Shown: positions 38,002 to 48,174 of the stretch, piece by piece
Layout: each line of letters starts with the position of its first letter
Numbering within the stretch: position 1 is the stretch's first letter
Origin: Gammaproteobacteria bacterium
Lineage (GTDB): Bacteria; Pseudomonadota; Gammaproteobacteria; Pseudomonadales; Pseudohongiellaceae
Reading direction: 5' to 3'
Length of the DNA: 64,000 bases
NCBI GenBank assembly: GCA_021773355.1
Contig: JAJFKE010000049.1
Span: 124,001 to 188,000 of the forward strand
Position numbers and translations under genes: made by a program
The notes under the pieces: model-generated
The model's database searches: none
What the model saw: only the letters and a program-made list of their open reading frames with translations
Told to the model about the DNA's origin: nothing

Positions 38002-40275
38002 TTAATTTGTTCTAGATGAACGCAGCAGTCTGTCAACGCCGGCATTATAGAGTGCCATATCTACCGCAGATCTAATCATCTGTGCATCATCCATTTCCAT
38101 TACCTGATCTAACAAATCCTGGGCCACTTCCATAGTAATACTGCGGAGAACAGATTTAACTTTTAGCAATGTAGATGCATTCATGGATAGGACATCGAAT
38201 CCCATTGCCATTAATAGCACAGCGGCACCTGGATCTCCTGCCATCTCTCCACAGATACTAACCAGTTTACCCTCAGCCTGGGCTTGGGTAACTACCTGTT
38301 GTAGGGCACTCAACACGGCTGGATGAAAGGCGGAATAGAGGTGAGCTACCCTTGAGTTATTTCTATCGACCGCCAGTAAATACTGAGTAAGGTCATTACT
38401 GCCTACTGAGATGAAATCCACCATCTTAGCCAGTGCACGTGTCTGATACACGGCTGCCGGGAGTTCTATCATTACCCCTACAGGCGGGAATTTTACTTTC
38501 ACGCCATTTTGGATCAACTCTCTATAGGCTTTTTTGATTAGCTGCATTGCCGAAGTGACTTCGTTCACATTGCTAATCATCGGCAACATAATCTGCAAAT
38601 TTTCGAGTCCAACACTGGCCCTAAGCATCGCATGTATTTGCGCAGTAAAAATCTCTGGATGATCCAGAGTCACTCGTATTCCGCGCCAACCGAGAAAAGG
38701 ATTCGCCTCCTCAATCGGGAAATAGGGAAGCGATTTATCCCCGCCAATATCTAGTGTGCGCATGGTTACTACTTTTGGTGAAAAAGCCTCAAGCTGCTCC
38801 CGATATATATCATACTGCTCCTGCTCGCTGGGAAAACGCTCCCTAAGTAGAAACGGTATTTCGGTTCTAAATAGCCCTATTCCTTCCGCACCTTGATCCA
38901 GAGAATGCATCACGTCACTCATCAGTCCAGTATTCACCCACAGATGCACCCGGTGATGATCGGCTGTCTCACAAGGTAGATCTTTTAGACCTTCCAGACC
39001 TTTTGTTAACTGATCCTGTTCCGTTATAGTCTCGAAGTAGCGAGCAAGCATTTGCTCCGAGGGATTGGTAATCACCTCACCCTTATAACCATCGAGGATT
39101 ACTTTCTTACCATGTAACTGCGTATATGGAAGGTCCACAGTACCCATCACTGTGGGTATTCCCATGGTTCTAGCAAGAATCGCGACGTGTGAATTTCCCG
39201 AGCCCTTAACTGAAATTAGTCCTTTCAGTTTGTCCTTTGGCACTTCGGCCAACATGGCCGGAGTAATTTCTTCGCTAACTAAAATAGTGTTTTCGTAATA
39301 CTCGGTTTCTATCGTTACTTTGTTCTGTAAATAGAAGAGAACTCGGGCACACAAATCCTTGATATCAATAGCGCGCTCACTGAGATAAGGATCATTCATG
39401 GCCTCAAAGTTGCTAACATGTTCATTAGCTACATAAGCCAATGCACCCTGTGCCCAAGAACCCATTTTGATTCTTTGCACAACTTCGTTACCGAGAGCAT
39501 CGTCATCCAACATGCGTACATAAACATCAAATAGCTGGCGTTCTTCTTCCGCTACCTGACCTGCAAGTTTCGAATGGAGACTGCGCATGTCCTGTCTAAC
39601 CAATTCTAGACAGCTATTAAAAAATTCAATTTCTTTGTCGACGTCCTGAGTTCGACGTTGAGGAATTTGACGAAGATCGGCATGAGGAAATAAGACAACT
39701 GCCTGCCCAATTGCCGCACCGGATGATCCGGACACACCTGGAAAAACGGTGTCTGAAGTCTTGTGTCCTGAAGGACTGATCCCTTCGATTGCACCGGTTG
39801 CCTCTGCGTGGGCTATTACACCAGCAAGCTGCGCTGACAAAGTTATCAGGAATGCTTCTTCGGCTTCGTCGAAGCGCCGTCGCTCCTCGTGTTGTACGAC
39901 CAACACGCCCAGCACAGAGCGATGGTGAATAATTGGCACACCGAGAAAAGAATGAAATAATTCTTCGCCGGTATCTTTTAGGTAATGAAAGCTTGGATGC
40001 AAAGAGGCATCCTGAAGATTAATAGGTTCCGCATGTTTTGCTACCAAGCCAACAAGACCTTCGCCGGCCTCCAGACTAACGTGACCAACTGCTTCTTTTT
40101 TCAAGCCTTCCGAGGCCATCAATACGTGGGCATTAATATCTTTGTCAAGCAAGAAAACAGAGCAAACCTGCGTATCTAATGCCTCGCGAACTTTGCTGAC
40201 AATAATATCCAGCGCCGACTGCAAATCCTTAGCCGCATTTACTTTTTGTACAATGCTTCGCAATCGGTCGAGCAT
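38002..40275 (-). CDS. ptsP: Nitrogen PTS enzyme I (PtsP)
   Basis: 757 residues. An N-terminal GAF domain (about 1-150) precedes the enzyme I domains: an HPr-binding helical part, the phospho-His in GSGNSHVAILART and the PEP-binding TIM barrel (about 420-740) with FRTEIPFL, SVGSNDLTQY and SICGEMAGDP. It transfers phosphate from PEP to NPr in the regulatory nitrogen PTS. Downstream of rppH on the same strand, the conserved order. Confidence 0.96.
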   Translation of the reverse strand: MLDRLRSIVQKVNAAKDLQSALDIIVSKVREALDTQVCSVFLLDKDINAHVLMASEGLKKEAVGHVSLEAGEGLVGLVAKHAEPINLQDASLHPSFHYLKDTGEELFHSFLGVPIIHHRSVLGVLVVQHEERRRFDEAEEAFLITLSAQLAGVIAHAEATGAIEGISPSGHKTSDTVFPGVSGSSGAAIGQAVVLFPHADLRQIPQRRTQDVDKEIEFFNSCLELVRQDMRSLHSKLAGQVAEEERQLFDVYVRMLDDDALGNEVVQRIKMGSWAQGALAYVANEHVSNFEAMNDPYLSERAIDIKDLCARVLFYLQNKVTIETEYYENTILVSEEITPAMLAEVPKDKLKGLISVKGSGNSHVAILARTMGIPTVMGTVDLPYTQLHGKKVILDGYKGEVITNPSEQMLARYFETITEQDQLTKGLEGLKDLPCETADHHRVHLWVNTGLMSDVMHSLDQGAEGIGLFRTEIPFLLRERFPSEQEQYDIYREQLEAFSPKVVTMRTLDIGGDKSLPYFPIEEANPFLGWRGIRVTLDHPEIFTAQIHAMLRASVGLENLQIMLPMISNVNEVTSAMQLIKKAYRELIQNGVKVKFPPVGVMIELPAAVYQTRALAKMVDFISVGSNDLTQYLLAVDRNNSRVAHLYSAFHPAVLSALQQVVTQAQAEGKLVSICGEMAGDPGAAVLLMAMGFDVLSMNASTLLKVKSVLRSITMEVAQDLLDQVMEMDDAQMIRSAVDMALYNAGVDRLLRSSRTN

Positions 40276-40454
40276 TTATTTACAAACTCCGACAATTAGT
40301 TATCAGCGAAAACTTATCGCTGGAATGCCTTTTCCAGTAGGGCTTGATGTTTTGACTTCCTGAATTCAGAAAATGAACAGGAAATCTCCACGCTAGCTGT
40401 TGGCTGCTCTTATTATTCTAAACTTCTGCTTGGAAGTGCACAGCGCAGAAAATA

Positions 40455-40958
40455 TTAGTTGCTAATGGCGCTGCCAATATAGCTACTAAGGGGAAGTTCA
40501 AGTTGTTGCAGCGCCTTGCGATACACATCTCTTTTGAATTCGATAACCTGTTCTACTGGGTACCAGAAATTTACCCAACGCCAATCATCGAATTCAGGTT
40601 TCCCGGTTTTACTCAATTCGACTTTACTGTCATCGCTTTCAAGACTTAGCAAAAACCATTTTTGCTTTTGTCCTATACACAGAGGATCACTGTGCTGACG
40701 AATGTAATTCTCAGGTAATCGATAATGAAGCCAGTCTGCCGTTTGATAAAGAATTCTCACATCTTTTTTGTTCAATCCCACTTCTTCATCCAGTTCCCTG
40801 AATAGAGCTTCCTGCACCGACTCGCTTTGCTTGATCCCGCCCTGTGGAAACTGCCAGGCACTCTGCCCTATTCGCTTAGCCCACAGCAATTGCCCCTGCC
40901 TATTACAAATGACGATACCAACATTTGAGCGAAATCCCTCTGAATCAATCACTGCCAC
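40455..40958 (-). CDS. rppH: RNA pyrophosphohydrolase (Nudix)
   Basis: 167 residues. Removes pyrophosphate from mRNA 5' ends to start decay. The Nudix box [17 protein letters not shown] followed by DEEVGL is complete, and the N-terminus [19 protein letters not shown] is RppH-like. First gene of rppH-ptsP; a gap of 180 bp precedes ptsP. Confidence 0.95.
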   Translation of the reverse strand: MAVIDSEGFRSNVGIVICNRQGQLLWAKRIGQSAWQFPQGGIKQSESVQEALFRELDEEVGLNKKDVRILYQTADWLHYRLPENYIRQHSDPLCIGQKQKWFLLSLESDDSKVELSKTGKPEFDDWRWVNFWYPVEQVIEFKRDVYRKALQQLELPLSSYIGSAISN

Positions 40959-41290
40959 AAGTCCTTACTACAAAAATTATTGCTCATTGTTTCACAAACC
41001 CGCGTCAATGATCAATGGCCGGGGAGGGCCTATGTATGATATTTTCTTTTATTATCAATATGTTATCCACGAACGCTCGACTTCGGTAGAATCTCTATCT
41101 AGCCTATTACACTGCCGAATTCTGGTCTAGCCAGCTATAATAGCTGATTCAGACCTATGGATAATTACACCGCCGGGCTCTGAGACTAGCCTGGATTGAG
41201 TATTCGAACATTGTCAGCAACAGCGAAAAGCTCGATTGCTCCGGGATTTACTGACCCCCAGCCACTTGCCTATAAACAGATGAGGTAGTT
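40959..41290. other. Intergenic region rppH / HAD gene
   Basis: 332 bp between divergent genes. Contains a TATAAT at about 41136 inside the small palindrome AGCTATAATAGCT, a plausible -10 element for the HAD gene, but no convincing -35. No RNA gene recognised. Confidence 0.4.
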
Positions 41291-41971
41291 ATGCAGTCGA
41301 AGCGCTCAGGGAAGTTGGCCTTGTTCGACCTGGACAATACGCTTTTACGAGGTGATAGTGATCATGCTTGGGGTGAATTTTTAATCAGCAAGAAGCTTGT
41401 GAATGAATCGGAACATAGGCAGCAGAACGACTACTACTACGATCAGTATAAACAGGGCAATCTTGATATACATGGTTATGTGGCATTCACACTAAAACCC
41501 ATACTCAACATGGATGATAACCAGCGAATGAGACTACATGCAGAATTCATGCAGAATTCGGTTACGCCGATAGTCTTGGAAAAAGGGCAAGCTCTAGTCC
41601 AACAGCATAAGGATGCCGGGGACTACTGCATAATTATCACCGCAACTAATGAATTCATTACAACCCCAATTGCGGGTCTGTTCGACGTGGATCAACTGTT
41701 TTCTACAGAGTTGGAGGTAGTCAACGGAAATTACACTGGAAGAATAAGCGGAACTCCCTGCTACAAGGATGGAAAGGTGACGAAGCTAAAAGCATGGCTG
41801 GACATCCAGAAAGACGGACTGAACTTGGCCAATGCGGTATTTTACAGTGATTCGATAAATGATTTGCCCTTACTCCGTGAAGTTGCATCAGCAGTTGCTG
41901 TAGATCCCGACCGACTATTAGAAGAAAAAGCTCAAACTGAAGGCTGGGAAATTTTAAGCTTACGCACATAG
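41291..41971 (+). CDS. HAD-family phosphatase (SerB/CicA-like)
   Basis: 226 residues. HAD motifs: FDLDNTLLRGDSD (nucleophile/acid Asp pair), IITATN (motif II), K in the cap-following region, and FYSDSINDLPLL (motif IV). This HAD subfamily 1B protein sits next to rppH in Pseudomonas too. An 11-bp tandem repeat (41538-41559) occurs in the cap region. Substrate unknown; phosphoserine or another small phosphoester is possible. Confidence 0.9.
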   Translation: MQSKRSGKLALFDLDNTLLRGDSDHAWGEFLISKKLVNESEHRQQNDYYYDQYKQGNLDIHGYVAFTLKPILNMDDNQRMRLHAEFMQNSVTPIVLEKGQALVQQHKDAGDYCIIITATNEFITTPIAGLFDVDQLFSTELEVVNGNYTGRISGTPCYKDGKVTKLKAWLDIQKDGLNLANAVFYSDSINDLPLLREVASAVAVDPDRLLEEKAQTEGWEILSLRT

Positions 41972-41988
41972 TGCAGTGTTAATTTATT

Positions 41989-43257
41989 ATGCAAACACTT
42001 TTACGAATGGGTTTGTACGTCCATAAACGAGCTTTTGCCTTACTGGTAATCTCATTGCTATTAGTTGCTTGCAACAGTGAAGATACCTCCGTCCCTCAAT
42101 CAGCCATTGGCTCTGCTACTCCCTCAGTTTACTCCTTCGATCAAAGCTATCCTGATCTGAGCGCATCAGCCAGAGAACTAACTTTCGGCTATTTGCAACA
42201 GATTGAAGAAGACTTCGCCGCCGTGGAGCTAGAAATCACGAAGCTGCAATCTGCAGTTTCAGCTCTCCTTTCACGAAGCAATGCGGACAGCCTAAATAGT
42301 GCAAGACGCGCCTGGCTCAGCGCCCATAGCGCCTATGAACTAACTACGCTGCACCGTCATTTCGCCATGCATGTTTTAAACGAAGAAGACAGCTTGCGAC
42401 TACTGCAACTGCAGTACCAGATAAACCACTGGCCAATAATTCCCGGATATCTAGACTATGTTGAAGGCTATCCAGACAGCGGCATCGTAAATGACGTGAA
42501 CGTGGAATTAAATAGTATCGAACTAAGGGAGCAACACGGCACCTTCGATGTCTCAGAGCTTACTCTAGGATTTCATGTGCTTGAATTCCTCCTATGGGGT
42601 TCTAATTCCGAAGTTACTGGACCGCGGCCATACACAGACTATCTTTCCGTGACCGAGCTTAGCCCAGTGCTGGCAGACAGTGGCTTCCAGTTAGAACAGT
42701 TAGCTAACAACCGACGCCGCCAGCTAATTGGCCTTGTGGTGGATTCCCTATTGGAAGACTTTAGATCCAGCGTCGTGCTGTGGAATTCGCGATTACCTAC
42801 GTTGGAACAACAGATTGAAATGAGCCTGAGTTCCGAACTCATTATTGAAATAGCAGATTCAATAACCGCCATGCTCACGGAAGAACTTCTGGTACGATCG
42901 CTGTATCCGATGTTAAACGGTGATTTTGTGGAGAGCATACAATCGCCTTATAGCCATTCATCGCAAAACGCGGTATCTAGCCAATTGAGCGGTTTAGAGA
43001 GACTATTATTGGAAAGTCAGACTAGCAGTGGCACTACACTAGATATCATATTTTCTGCGATCTCAGATGATTTCTCGGAATTTTTCTACCAAAATTTCGA
43101 TGCCAGCAAATCCTGTCTGGTATTGCTCTACAGCAATATGGAAATCGAAACCGCAAGCACATCGAATCAAATGGAAATTGAAGTTGTAGAATGTATTAAT
43201 CTGCTCACCAATATGATCGACTATCTCGATCAATTGAAATTCGAAATATCTAACTAG
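41989..43257 (+). CDS. Imelysin-family lipoprotein
   Basis: 422 residues. Signal peptide with lipobox LVAC (about residue 28). Mature imelysin (peptidase M75) domain with the GxHxxE-type motif in LGFHVLEFLLWG and HWPIIPGYLDY. Imelysins (IrpA/EfeO class) are periplasmic iron-regulated proteins of unclear enzymology. 17 bp after the HAD gene. No efeU/efeB partner is nearby. Confidence 0.85.
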   Translation: MQTLLRMGLYVHKRAFALLVISLLLVACNSEDTSVPQSAIGSATPSVYSFDQSYPDLSASARELTFGYLQQIEEDFAAVELEITKLQSAVSALLSRSNADSLNSARRAWLSAHSAYELTTLHRHFAMHVLNEEDSLRLLQLQYQINHWPIIPGYLDYVEGYPDSGIVNDVNVELNSIELREQHGTFDVSELTLGFHVLEFLLWGSNSEVTGPRPYTDYLSVTELSPVLADSGFQLEQLANNRRRQLIGLVVDSLLEDFRSSVVLWNSRLPTLEQQIEMSLSSELIIEIADSITAMLTEELLVRSLYPMLNGDFVESIQSPYSHSSQNAVSSQLSGLERLLLESQTSSGTTLDIIFSAISDDFSEFFYQNFDASKSCLVLLYSNMEIETASTSNQMEIEVVECINLLTNMIDYLDQLKFEISN

Positions 43258-43275
43258 ATGGTCGCTAGAAATATT

Positions 43276-43788
43276 CTATTGAATTTCAATCTCTACGATT
43301 AGATCGTCTGCCAGCCTTTCCAATTCCATCTGCAGTTGCTCTATCTGCACATTCTCTGGTACTTCGAGGGTCGCCTTGGCGCGGAACAATGAGTCCGCCG
43401 ACATGGGCGCCGGTGTACATTCTGTATTGAGGCGCTCCACATTAACGCCCATGGCAGATATCGCCGCCGAAATCTCCTTAATGATGCCTGGCCGGTCATT
43501 GCCAACCAGATTCAACTCAACCATTTTCGATGGCCCGCCAGTATTCACTTCGGAGGCTCTCTCGATGACGATTTTTAGCTGTGTAGACAAGCCATTTAGT
43601 TCTTCGATTAGCTTATCTACCTTGTCATCTGCAACACTGACACGCAAGACGCCAGCGAATTTTCCAGCTAGCTGGGACATGCTGCTCTCCAACCAATTGC
43701 CAGAATTTGCAGCGATAGTTTGCGACAAAGATTCAACCAAGCCCGGTTTGTCGTCAGCAATTACAGTAAGTACAAGATTTGTTGTCAT
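43276..43788 (-). CDS. Glycine-cleavage repressor-like protein (tandem ACT)
   Basis: 170 residues with two ACT domains (about 5-80 and 90-168): LVLTVIADDKPGLVESLSQ and ELNLVGNDRPGIIKEISAA. Resembles GcvR, which antagonises GcvA in glycine sensing. No gcvA is nearby. Convergent with the imelysin gene; upstream of it polB is on the same strand but starts a separate unit. Confidence 0.85.
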   Translation of the reverse strand: MTTNLVLTVIADDKPGLVESLSQTIAANSGNWLESSMSQLAGKFAGVLRVSVADDKVDKLIEELNGLSTQLKIVIERASEVNTGGPSKMVELNLVGNDRPGIIKEISAAISAMGVNVERLNTECTPAPMSADSLFRAKATLEVPENVQIEQLQMELERLADDLIVEIEIQ

Positions 43789-43862
43789 GATTTCCTCGAA
43801 TTTCCAGATTTATCCGTCAATGAGAATTTGCTGTTGTTTTCAATATGCTCTGTCATTAAACA

Positions 43863-46274
43863 TTAAAAGAGCCCAATTTGATTATTGAGTATTTTTTCCA
43901 TAGATGATGATTTGAATACCAATATGGCATCTGCAATCGGTGTAAGTTGTCTCTCAATGTAAAACTCATAGTCTATCGCTGATTCTCGGTACTGGCGAGG
44001 CTCAGCACCGTTGATTGTCATGATGTACTCTATCCACCCGCCTGATTGGTACAGGCTAGGCAAATTTCGCTGTCTGCGAATTTCTTCTGCCTTACGCGCA
44101 GCCTGTACATGTGGAGGTACATTTTTCACATATTCTTTCAATTTCCGGCGCAGTCGTTTGCGTAATACCAACTTGTCTTCGAATTCCCCTTCGCTTAATC
44201 CCAAAACCGTTTCCTTGATGTAATCTTCAAAAGGTTGGTCGTGGAATATGCGTTGATACAAGCCCTGTTGGAATTCCCGCGCCAGCGGCGACCAATCACT
44301 CCTGACCGACTCAAGTCCTTTGAACAGGATACGAGACTTACTTGGCTCCCCGTTATCAATAACAAGGCCCGCATACCTTTTCTTGCTACCAGCATCGGAA
44401 CCCCTCACCGTTGGCATAAGAAATTTGCTGAAATGGGTTTCAAATTCCATATCCAGAAAACTTTCTATGCCGTGATTTTCCTGCAATTTCACAGTCCACC
44501 ATTTATTTAATTTGTCGGCCAAATCATTGCCAATCATCTGCACCTGTTCGCTCGGAACCGAGCCGAGAAGAACAAATACCGAATCAGTATCGCCGTAAAT
44601 AACTTGATAGCCAGCATCTTCAATAATTTTTTTACTCTGAATCAGAATTTCATGACCGCGCTTGGTAATCGAGCTAACCAATCTCGAATCAAGGAATCGA
44701 CAACCAACTGTTCCCAAGATGCCGTAAAAAGAATTCATGATTATTTTAATGGCCTGAGATAGGGCCGCATTCCGACTTACCTTTGCCTTATCTCGCGCTG
44801 CCCAAAGCGTCGCAATCAACTCCGGTAAGATAAACTCGCTGCGTGAGAATTTACCTCCGTCATAACCTTCAATCGGATTAGCCTCCTTGATAGCCACTGC
44901 CATTGCTAACGGGTCAACATGAAAGGTTCTTATGATGCTGGGATATAGACTCTTGAAGTCCAATACAATCACGTTCTCGTGTATTCCTGGAATCGAGGTC
45001 ATCACATAGCCACCTGGACTTACATTACTGACGGAGCTGTCGTCGACGAAGGGTGCAACAAATCCTTTGCGGTGCAATCGAGGCAAATAGAGGAAATCGA
45101 AAGCGGCAACCGACCCGCCATAGCGATCCAATTCGAGGCCAGTAAGTAGGCTGCGCTCTATTGCGAATGAGATTAACTTCTCTTTTTCAAATATGTCCCA
45201 AACCAAGCGACAGTCTTCGAGGTTGTAGCGCGCCAAAGCAGCCTTATCAGTGTTGAATAGCGTGGTGATCTCTGCCCCTCTTTGATCCACATCCTCTACC
45301 AGTTTGCCTCGATCCAGAAGCTGACGTGAAACATGCTCAAGAGAAAAGTTTTCAAATTGATACGTAGCCGAACGCATTAGCTCGATGCCGTCCAGTACTG
45401 CACGGCCGGGTAGCAATGCATAGTATCTGTCATTGCTATCTCTGGCCTTGCGCCAGGCTATAGGCTCTGCATTACGACCCAGTTCCAAGGGCATCTTGAG
45501 CCTGTCGCTAAAATCTTGCAGACAGCGCAGATCGAAATTAACGATGTTCCAACCCATAATCACGTCAGGGTCTAATTCTCTTATTTTCTCTGCAAAGGCG
45601 CGTATGACCTCGCGCTCCGAACCCAGAACATGAAGTTCCAGCCCGGCTTCGTTGTCTACCACGGCAGCAGAGCCGACAGCCCTGCCCACCATGTATACAA
45701 CTGCCACATCGGCTGAATAAATTGCAATGGAATATAAGGTGCTCGCCTGATAGTCGGTTTCGATATCGATTGATACGGCGCGTAAATCTGGTCGAAAGTC
45801 TGTTGCCTTAAGTTTAGAAGCAACAATTTCCTTGAAACCACTTTTGCGGGATTGTTCTCCGGCAATTGATACCGCGGCAGTTATGAATCGTTCCATCAGA
45901 AAACGATCGGTGGGCTTTATGTCTGCCTCGGCTACACGAATACCCTTAGCATTGAGTTTATCTCGAATATCGAAGAGTTTTCGCCGACTCTTGAGATACA
46001 AAGCGCAGATGGGTTCAGAGTCAAAATTCTTAAGTTGAGTGCTAGCGATTCGCCAGCCAGTTTGCTTGGCTAGAATTGTTTCAACTTGAGGTTGTTGGCT
46101 TTCAGGAAAAAAGCAGATGGCTTCCTGGCCACTGAGGCGCAGTCTTAGTGGCCCTTGTTCAGTGGCCAACCAGAAAATGAGTTCGATTCCCGACGCAGAT
46201 TCAACCCACTGTCTAGTGAGTATGAATCCGTCGAGCTCAATGCCTGATGAGGCTAAGTTAGTATCAGTTGGCAC
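43863..46274 (-). CDS. polB: DNA polymerase II (family B)
   Basis: 803 residues. Exonuclease motifs AVSIDIETDYQ (Exo I) and DVIMGWNIVNFDL (Exo II) precede polymerase motifs DFKSLYPSIIRTF, KIIMNSFYGILG and YGDTDSVFV. Translesion/repair polymerase. No SOS box of the CTGT-N8-ACAG type was found in the short gap upstream, where the sulfite oxidase gene ends 30 bp before. Confidence 0.96.
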   Translation of the reverse strand: MPTDTNLASSGIELDGFILTRQWVESASGIELIFWLATEQGPLRLRLSGQEAICFFPESQQPQVETILAKQTGWRIASTQLKNFDSEPICALYLKSRRKLFDIRDKLNAKGIRVAEADIKPTDRFLMERFITAAVSIAGEQSRKSGFKEIVASKLKATDFRPDLRAVSIDIETDYQASTLYSIAIYSADVAVVYMVGRAVGSAAVVDNEAGLELHVLGSEREVIRAFAEKIRELDPDVIMGWNIVNFDLRCLQDFSDRLKMPLELGRNAEPIAWRKARDSNDRYYALLPGRAVLDGIELMRSATYQFENFSLEHVSRQLLDRGKLVEDVDQRGAEITTLFNTDKAALARYNLEDCRLVWDIFEKEKLISFAIERSLLTGLELDRYGGSVAAFDFLYLPRLHRKGFVAPFVDDSSVSNVSPGGYVMTSIPGIHENVIVLDFKSLYPSIIRTFHVDPLAMAVAIKEANPIEGYDGGKFSRSEFILPELIATLWAARDKAKVSRNAALSQAIKIIMNSFYGILGTVGCRFLDSRLVSSITKRGHEILIQSKKIIEDAGYQVIYGDTDSVFVLLGSVPSEQVQMIGNDLADKLNKWWTVKLQENHGIESFLDMEFETHFSKFLMPTVRGSDAGSKKRYAGLVIDNGEPSKSRILFKGLESVRSDWSPLAREFQQGLYQRIFHDQPFEDYIKETVLGLSEGEFEDKLVLRKRLRRKLKEYVKNVPPHVQAARKAEEIRRQRNLPSLYQSGGWIEYIMTINGAEPRQYRESAIDYEFYIERQLTPIADAILVFKSSSMEKILNNQIGLF

Positions 46275-46304
46275 CGACGCATAATCTGTTTAGCACAGGA
46301 TTTT

Positions 46305-47480
46305 TCAGATAGTTACTGTTCTAGGGAATTGACCGTAGTTTTCCCAGTTACTCGCTTTTTCTGGAAGTTCTTCCTGAGTCGCCTGAACGTTACCCTCGAT
46401 GTCAGTCACGCGAGACACGATAGTGTGCTGGCCAGGCGTGGCATTGTTCCAATCGTAACTAAAAAGTTTCCAGGAATATTTCGTTGATCTTGGATTAATC
46501 TGAGCACGTTCCCATGGGCCATCGTCTACTTTAACTTCGATGCTCTCCAGAGGTGTGCCATCGTTTAGCACAAAGCCTTGAATCTTGTATTGGCCACCAA
46601 GCTCGGTTACTCGAACAATGGATGACTTCAGATTCATAGTGGTAACAGAATTTTCAACCCACCTTTCTACTCCACCGATATTCTCTTTCTTTAGGGTCAC
46701 ATAGTCACGTCCCATAAAGCGACCCATGTATCGAGTGTCCTGAACATGAATCTGCGTTAGCCACTTCACATTAGCCACACCGTACCAACCAGGGATTAGT
46801 GCTCTCACTGGTTTGCCGTGGTAATGAGGGAGTGGCTCGCCATTCATTTCAAAGGCAAGCATGTTCTCGGGTCGCATGGCATCATCGATGGAAAGACTGC
46901 GGGCGAATGCTTTTTCGACTTCACGTTCACGAATGGTTTCAACCTGAGTGTCTGTACCAAAAAATACAATTTCCTTGGCTCCGTCTTGAATTCCTGCTTC
47001 TTCAAGAATATCTTTTAAAGATACTCCTCGCCATCTGGCGTTTCCAATCAGACCTTGAAATAAACGAGGACTATTACCACCACATTCGAAGCCAACTTGC
47101 TGCTCAATATTGTCGCGGTCCTTTAAGTCCTGTAAGGAGAAATCAAGCTCCTTATCCACCATACCGGTGACTCTTAGTCGATAACTATCATTGTCTATCT
47201 CTGGCTGACCGTAATGCTGTACCAGATAGAAATCCTCATTATCGGTGAAATAAGTAGTGATTTCTCTTGTATCTAGCCAATGTGTAGAGTTTGGTCGTAC
47301 CGGTCTTACGTTGAATGTATCAGGCACATCGGTAAAGGGTACCAATCTCTCACCCTGTGCTAACGCAGGGAAAATAAACCCCGGCACTGAAGCAGCGCCA
47401 GCGGCTAAGGCACCAGTTCCAAGAGCACCCTTAATCAATTCACGTCGAGAACTATCTTCAGGCTTGTCATCTTGATTCAT
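46305..47480 (-). CDS. Tat-exported molybdopterin sulfite-oxidase-like enzyme
   Basis: 391 residues. Tat signal SSRRELIKGALGTGALAAG, cleavage after ALA. The molybdopterin domain has the Mo-ligand C133 in GFECGGNSPRLF and PGWYGVANVKWL; a C-terminal Ig-like dimerisation domain follows. Similar to SoxC/SorA/YedY-type oxidoreductases. No cytochrome partner (SorB/SoxD) is adjacent, so the electron acceptor and substrate are open. Confidence 0.9.
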   Translation of the reverse strand: MNQDDKPEDSSRRELIKGALGTGALAAGAASVPGFIFPALAQGERLVPFTDVPDTFNVRPVRPNSTHWLDTREITTYFTDNEDFYLVQHYGQPEIDNDSYRLRVTGMVDKELDFSLQDLKDRDNIEQQVGFECGGNSPRLFQGLIGNARWRGVSLKDILEEAGIQDGAKEIVFFGTDTQVETIREREVEKAFARSLSIDDAMRPENMLAFEMNGEPLPHYHGKPVRALIPGWYGVANVKWLTQIHVQDTRYMGRFMGRDYVTLKKENIGGVERWVENSVTTMNLKSSIVRVTELGGQYKIQGFVLNDGTPLESIEVKVDDGPWERAQINPRSTKYSWKLFSYDWNNATPGQHTIVSRVTDIEGNVQATQEELPEKASNWENYGQFPRTVTI

Positions 47481-47625
47481 GATCTTCTCTCTTTTTCTTT
47501 GATTCTGCTGAACCTGTTTGACTCTGCACTCAATTCAGCGATGGAGTTAATTTTAACGATATTATCAGCCAACCTTATCACAAGATTCAGTCTCGAACCC
47601 AGCCGAAAAACGAAGAAACGGGGTT

Positions 47626-47874
47626 TTAACCCGATAGCGAATTTATTTCCTGATCTAGCCTGAAATTCTTATCGGTGACTATGGATTCCAGCACCTGAAT
47701 ACGGCGTTCCAATTCTAATGTTTTCGCCTTCAAGGCTATATTTTCATCTAGCAAACCAGACTCCAACTGATCCGCCCCACTGCGCAAGCGTTCGGTGCGA
47801 TACTTAAGGTAAACGCTAAAACTCACAAAGGAGAACACGATTGCGACAATTAGTACTGCTGTTATGTCACCCAT
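47626..47874 (-). CDS. Small membrane protein, PspB-like
   Basis: 82 residues: one N-terminal TM (about 5-24) and a C-terminal coiled coil (LKAKTLELERRIQVLESIVTD split over two heptad blocks). Similar in plan to PspB, the membrane adaptor of the phage-shock response, and to short gammaproteobacterial proteins with ERRIxVLExIVTD. No pspA/pspC nearby. Function is inferred only from architecture. Confidence 0.65.
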   Translation of the reverse strand: MGDITAVLIVAIVFSFVSFSVYLKYRTERLRSGADQLESGLLDENIALKAKTLELERRIQVLESIVTDKNFRLDQEINSLSG

Positions 47875-48174
47875 ATTTGCTTACTCTAACTTAGTTTTAG
47901 GACGATTCCGTTTGATTCGAGAACCAGCGGTTTAGTCGGTATTTCATGTTGGCATCAATCAGCCGATCATTCAATCAGACACTGACTAAATAAAACCAGC
48001 TTACTGTTAGAGCTTAAACTCCCAGGCCTCATATTTCACTAACATATCAATATCTTATATGTGTCCAGAGGGAGGTACAGAAGCCTAAAATTCGATTGTA
48101 GGAGAGGGGCTTAAACTACAGTGGCTACTGATAATAATTGATCTTCGACTAAGACGATAACCGATGAGAATAAC
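47875..48174. other. Intergenic region
   Basis: 300 bp between divergent genes, AT-rich. No promoter strong enough to call, no RNA gene and no repeat recognised. Confidence 0.5.

Noticed and set aside
46275..46304. SOS (LexA) box upstream of polB
   Set aside because: CTGTTTAGCACAG has only five bases between the half sites, not the eight required.
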